The position numbers and the translations under genes were made by a program. A stretch of 56,411 bases of DNA from CAVPJC01 sp963705155 (GTDB lineage: Bacteria > Chloroflexota > Anaerolineae > Anaerolineales > UBA4823). Every line of letters begins with the position of its first letter. Within the stretch, counting starts at the first letter, position 1. This document shows positions 55,156-56,411 of this stretch, one piece after another. The stretch spans positions 1-56,411 of the forward strand of contig CAVPJC010000009.1 of the NCBI GenBank assembly GCA_963705155.1, read 5' to 3'. The notes under the pieces are model-generated. The model saw nothing but the letters and a program-made list of their open reading frames with translations. It did no database searches and had not been told where the DNA came from.

Positions 55156-55875
55156 TTCAGCTTTTCAACAACCCAGAAGTGCGATAAACCCAGAATGCGC
55201 AGAGGGGTGTTTTCCAGCCTGTGCAACAGGGCGCGCAGCACGTTCCCGAGCCGGGGCGAGCGGGCGATGATGTTGTCATAAGCCCCGAAGATGATCGTGC
55301 GCTGGAGGATGCGCACCGGGAGGCCTGTAAACAGCCGCTGCAAGTCGGCGCCTGAGTACACACGCACATGCGGCGCCAGGCGGTTGCGCAGCCGGCGCGG
55401 CAAATAATTTACCAGCGGGATGTTGCCAAAGTGGTATCGGCCGCGCCAGTAGACGCCGTGAGTCTCAAAAGGGTATCCCCGGTTGGGCACAAAAATCGCC
55501 ATGCGCCCACCCGGGCGCAATGTCTCGCACCATTTCCTGCACGGCAAGGCGGTCGTCCTGTACATGCTCCAGCACCTCGTGGCTGAGAATGAAAGCAAAG
55601 GTTTCCTGCGGGAAGGGCAGGTGTTCGCCGGCAGCATTGACAATGCGGGTAGAATTGGAATGCGCCTGGCAGGCGCGCTCAAATTCATATTCCAATCCCA
55701 CGACCCGGCTGGCATACGGCGTCAGATGCTGCACATACATGCCCACACCGCAGCCGTTTTCCAGCACAGATTCACCGATGCGCTCTCCGGCGGCCTCGAG
55801 CACCATGTTCAGGCGCCGCTCCTGCCCGGCGCGCCAGACGTAAGAAGGCTCGCCGCGCAGGGCGGCTTTTTCCAT
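55152..55875 (-). CDS. class I SAM-dependent methyltransferase, frameshifted
   Basis: About 240 codons. Motif I in SVLENGCGVGMYVQHL, then VVGLEYEFERACQAH, NAAGEHLPFPQETFAFILSHEVLEHVQDD, and after a frameshift near 55525 GGRMAIFVPNRGYPFETHG and the C-terminal HFWVVEKLN. It belongs to the ubiquinone/UbiE-like or glycan methyltransferase group with no assigned substrate. Start is ATG at 55875 with CAGGGA upstream; ATG 55911 would overlap the PNPOx gene and has AGGA too close. It is transcribed with the PNPOx gene. Confidence 0.82.
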
Positions 55876-55895
55876 ATCCCTGCCTGTCGTCTGGC

Positions 55896-56351
55896 TCAAG
55901 GCAGGGTCCATTCCTGTTTGAAACCAAAGCCCTGGCGGTTATCCACCAGGCGCACCCATTCCGGCTGGAAGGCATACAGAGCGTTACGCCTCACCACCGC
56001 TTTCATAACCTTCACGAACGGGAATTTTTGCACATAAACCTGCCAGGCGGCATCCCAGGCAGGCCCGGCGGGCAGCAGCCGGGCGGAGCCGCGCAGCTGC
56101 AGCCCGCGGATTTCCTGCCAGCCAGAACATTCCGGGTAAATGGCGGCAGCGAGGCGCGGGGTATGCGCCAGATCGACGCTGTGCTGGCTCAGCGGGTCGG
56201 AAAAGAAGTACAGCTCCCACTGCTCGTTGGCAGCAAAATAGACCGGCGCGGCATGCGGCTCGCCATTCTCCCCACAGGTGGCGAGGGTCATGGCAGCCAG
56301 ATCGAGCAGCTCAAAGAGCGCCGGGTAGGCTATTTTTGCATTCCGGTCCAT
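55896..56351 (-). CDS. pyridoxamine 5'-phosphate oxidase (PNPOx)-fold flavoprotein
   Basis: 151 aa, split-barrel FMN- or F420-binding fold: MTLATCGENGEPHAAPVYFA, ELYFFSDPLSQHSVDLAHTPRLAA, GLQLRGSARLLP, RLVDNRQGFGFKQEWTL. This is the small PNPOx-like family of unknown substrate rather than true PdxH. ATG at 56351 overlaps the upstream gene's stop by 22 bases in another frame. It lies immediately before the methyltransferase. Confidence 0.88.
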   Translation of the reverse strand: MDRNAKIAYPALFELLDLAAMTLATCGENGEPHAAPVYFAANEQWELYFFSDPLSQHSVDLAHTPRLAAAIYPECSGWQEIRGLQLRGSARLLPAGPAWDAAWQVYVQKFPFVKVMKAVVRRNALYAFQPEWVRLVDNRQGFGFKQEWTLP

Positions 56352-56411
56352 TCGGTGTACCCCTGATTCTCAATGCCCAGGCGCGCCAGCACGCGCCCGA
56401 CGGTGTTGGTG
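56330..56411 (-). CDS. C-terminal end of an unidentified gene, cut by the window edge
   Basis: About 26 residues ending TNTVGRVLARLGIENQ...GMQK before a TAG at 56330-56332. The family cannot be recognised from this much sequence. It overlaps the PNPOx start by 22 bases, so the two are likely co-transcribed. Confidence 0.5.
   Translation of the reverse strand, partial: TNTVGRVLARLGIENQGYTEWTGMQK

Noticed and set aside
1..56411. tRNA, rRNA or CRISPR arrays
   Set aside because: No tRNA cloverleaf with conserved TTCRA loop, no rRNA-like stretch and no regularly spaced repeats were found on reading both strands.

Overview
The window looks like a piece of a Chloroflexota (probably Anaerolineae-type) chromosome, most likely from an environmental assembly. 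The evidence is indirect: a solute-binding lipoprotein with a valine/glutamate-rich VEK/VEV linker, a secreted FG-GAP/PKD protein ending in a short YLPTVSR tail, a CHRD-domain protein, and the overall gene style. No rRNA, tRNA or CRISPR array was seen. At least fifteen genes are broken by single-base indels while remaining conserved on both sides of the break, and some breaks sit in homopolymers. I read most of these as sequencing or assembly errors rather than decay; the two transposases and the short second arfB copy are more likely to be real remnants.

Region 1 (1-24.6 kb) is an accessory, visibly more AT-rich island. It starts with an ISAs1-type transposase remnant (81-1247). It ends with an IS1-like transposase remnant (about 21.6-22.7 kb), a tyrosine recombinase (23.0-24.1 kb) and a complete arfB. 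Directly after that arfB lies a second, divergent arfB lacking its GGQ region, which suggests the island entered at arfB and brought a replacement copy. Between the insertion sequences is a 19-kb, one-strand catabolic cluster: a class III aminotransferase with its own promoter and terminator, an NMT1/SsuA-type ABC importer (ATPase, lipoprotein, two permeases), an AllE-type ureidoglycine aminohydrolase, two SDR dehydrogenases, 2-oxoacid dehydrogenase E1alpha, E1beta and E2, a hydantoinase/dihydropyrimidinase-type enzyme lying between E1beta and E2, two more amidohydrolases, an Asp/Glu/hydantoin-racemase family protein, a URO-D-like protein, a MoaD-like protein and a tungsten aldehyde:ferredoxin oxidoreductase. 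Together they suggest uptake and ring-opening of a ureide, hydantoin or other N-heterocycle, followed by oxidation of the carbon skeleton. The substrate is not proven.

Region 2 (24.9-31.3 kb) is GC-richer, chromosomal-type sequence: a DoxX-like membrane protein, a GPH-type sugar symporter, a TSUP exporter, a CHRD protein, a DUF2804-like protein and an ECF sigma/anti-sigma pair.

Region 3 (31.4-43.1 kb) is a tight eight-gene operon with 4-11 nt overlaps at most junctions: adenosine-specific kinase, membrane-anchored EEP phosphohydrolase, AadK-like nucleotidyltransferase, a helicase-like protein with Walker A but a ruined motif II, an active-looking UvrD-type helicase, a Cas4/AddB-type Fe-S nuclease, RecJ and a histidine phosphatase. 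The middle three look like an AddAB machine split into separate polypeptides and coupled to RecJ. This is the most interesting candidate system in the window.

Region 4 (43.0-56.4 kb) holds a HAD phosphatase, an apparently leaderless DMT transporter, the FG-GAP/PKD surface protein, EttA, a PA0069-type radical SAM protein, urocanate hydratase, an Fe-S-type Rrf2 regulator divergent from UDP-glucose dehydrogenase with two tandem TCATC-N7-GATGA dyads between them, two methyltransferases, a PNPOx-family protein and the tail of one more gene.
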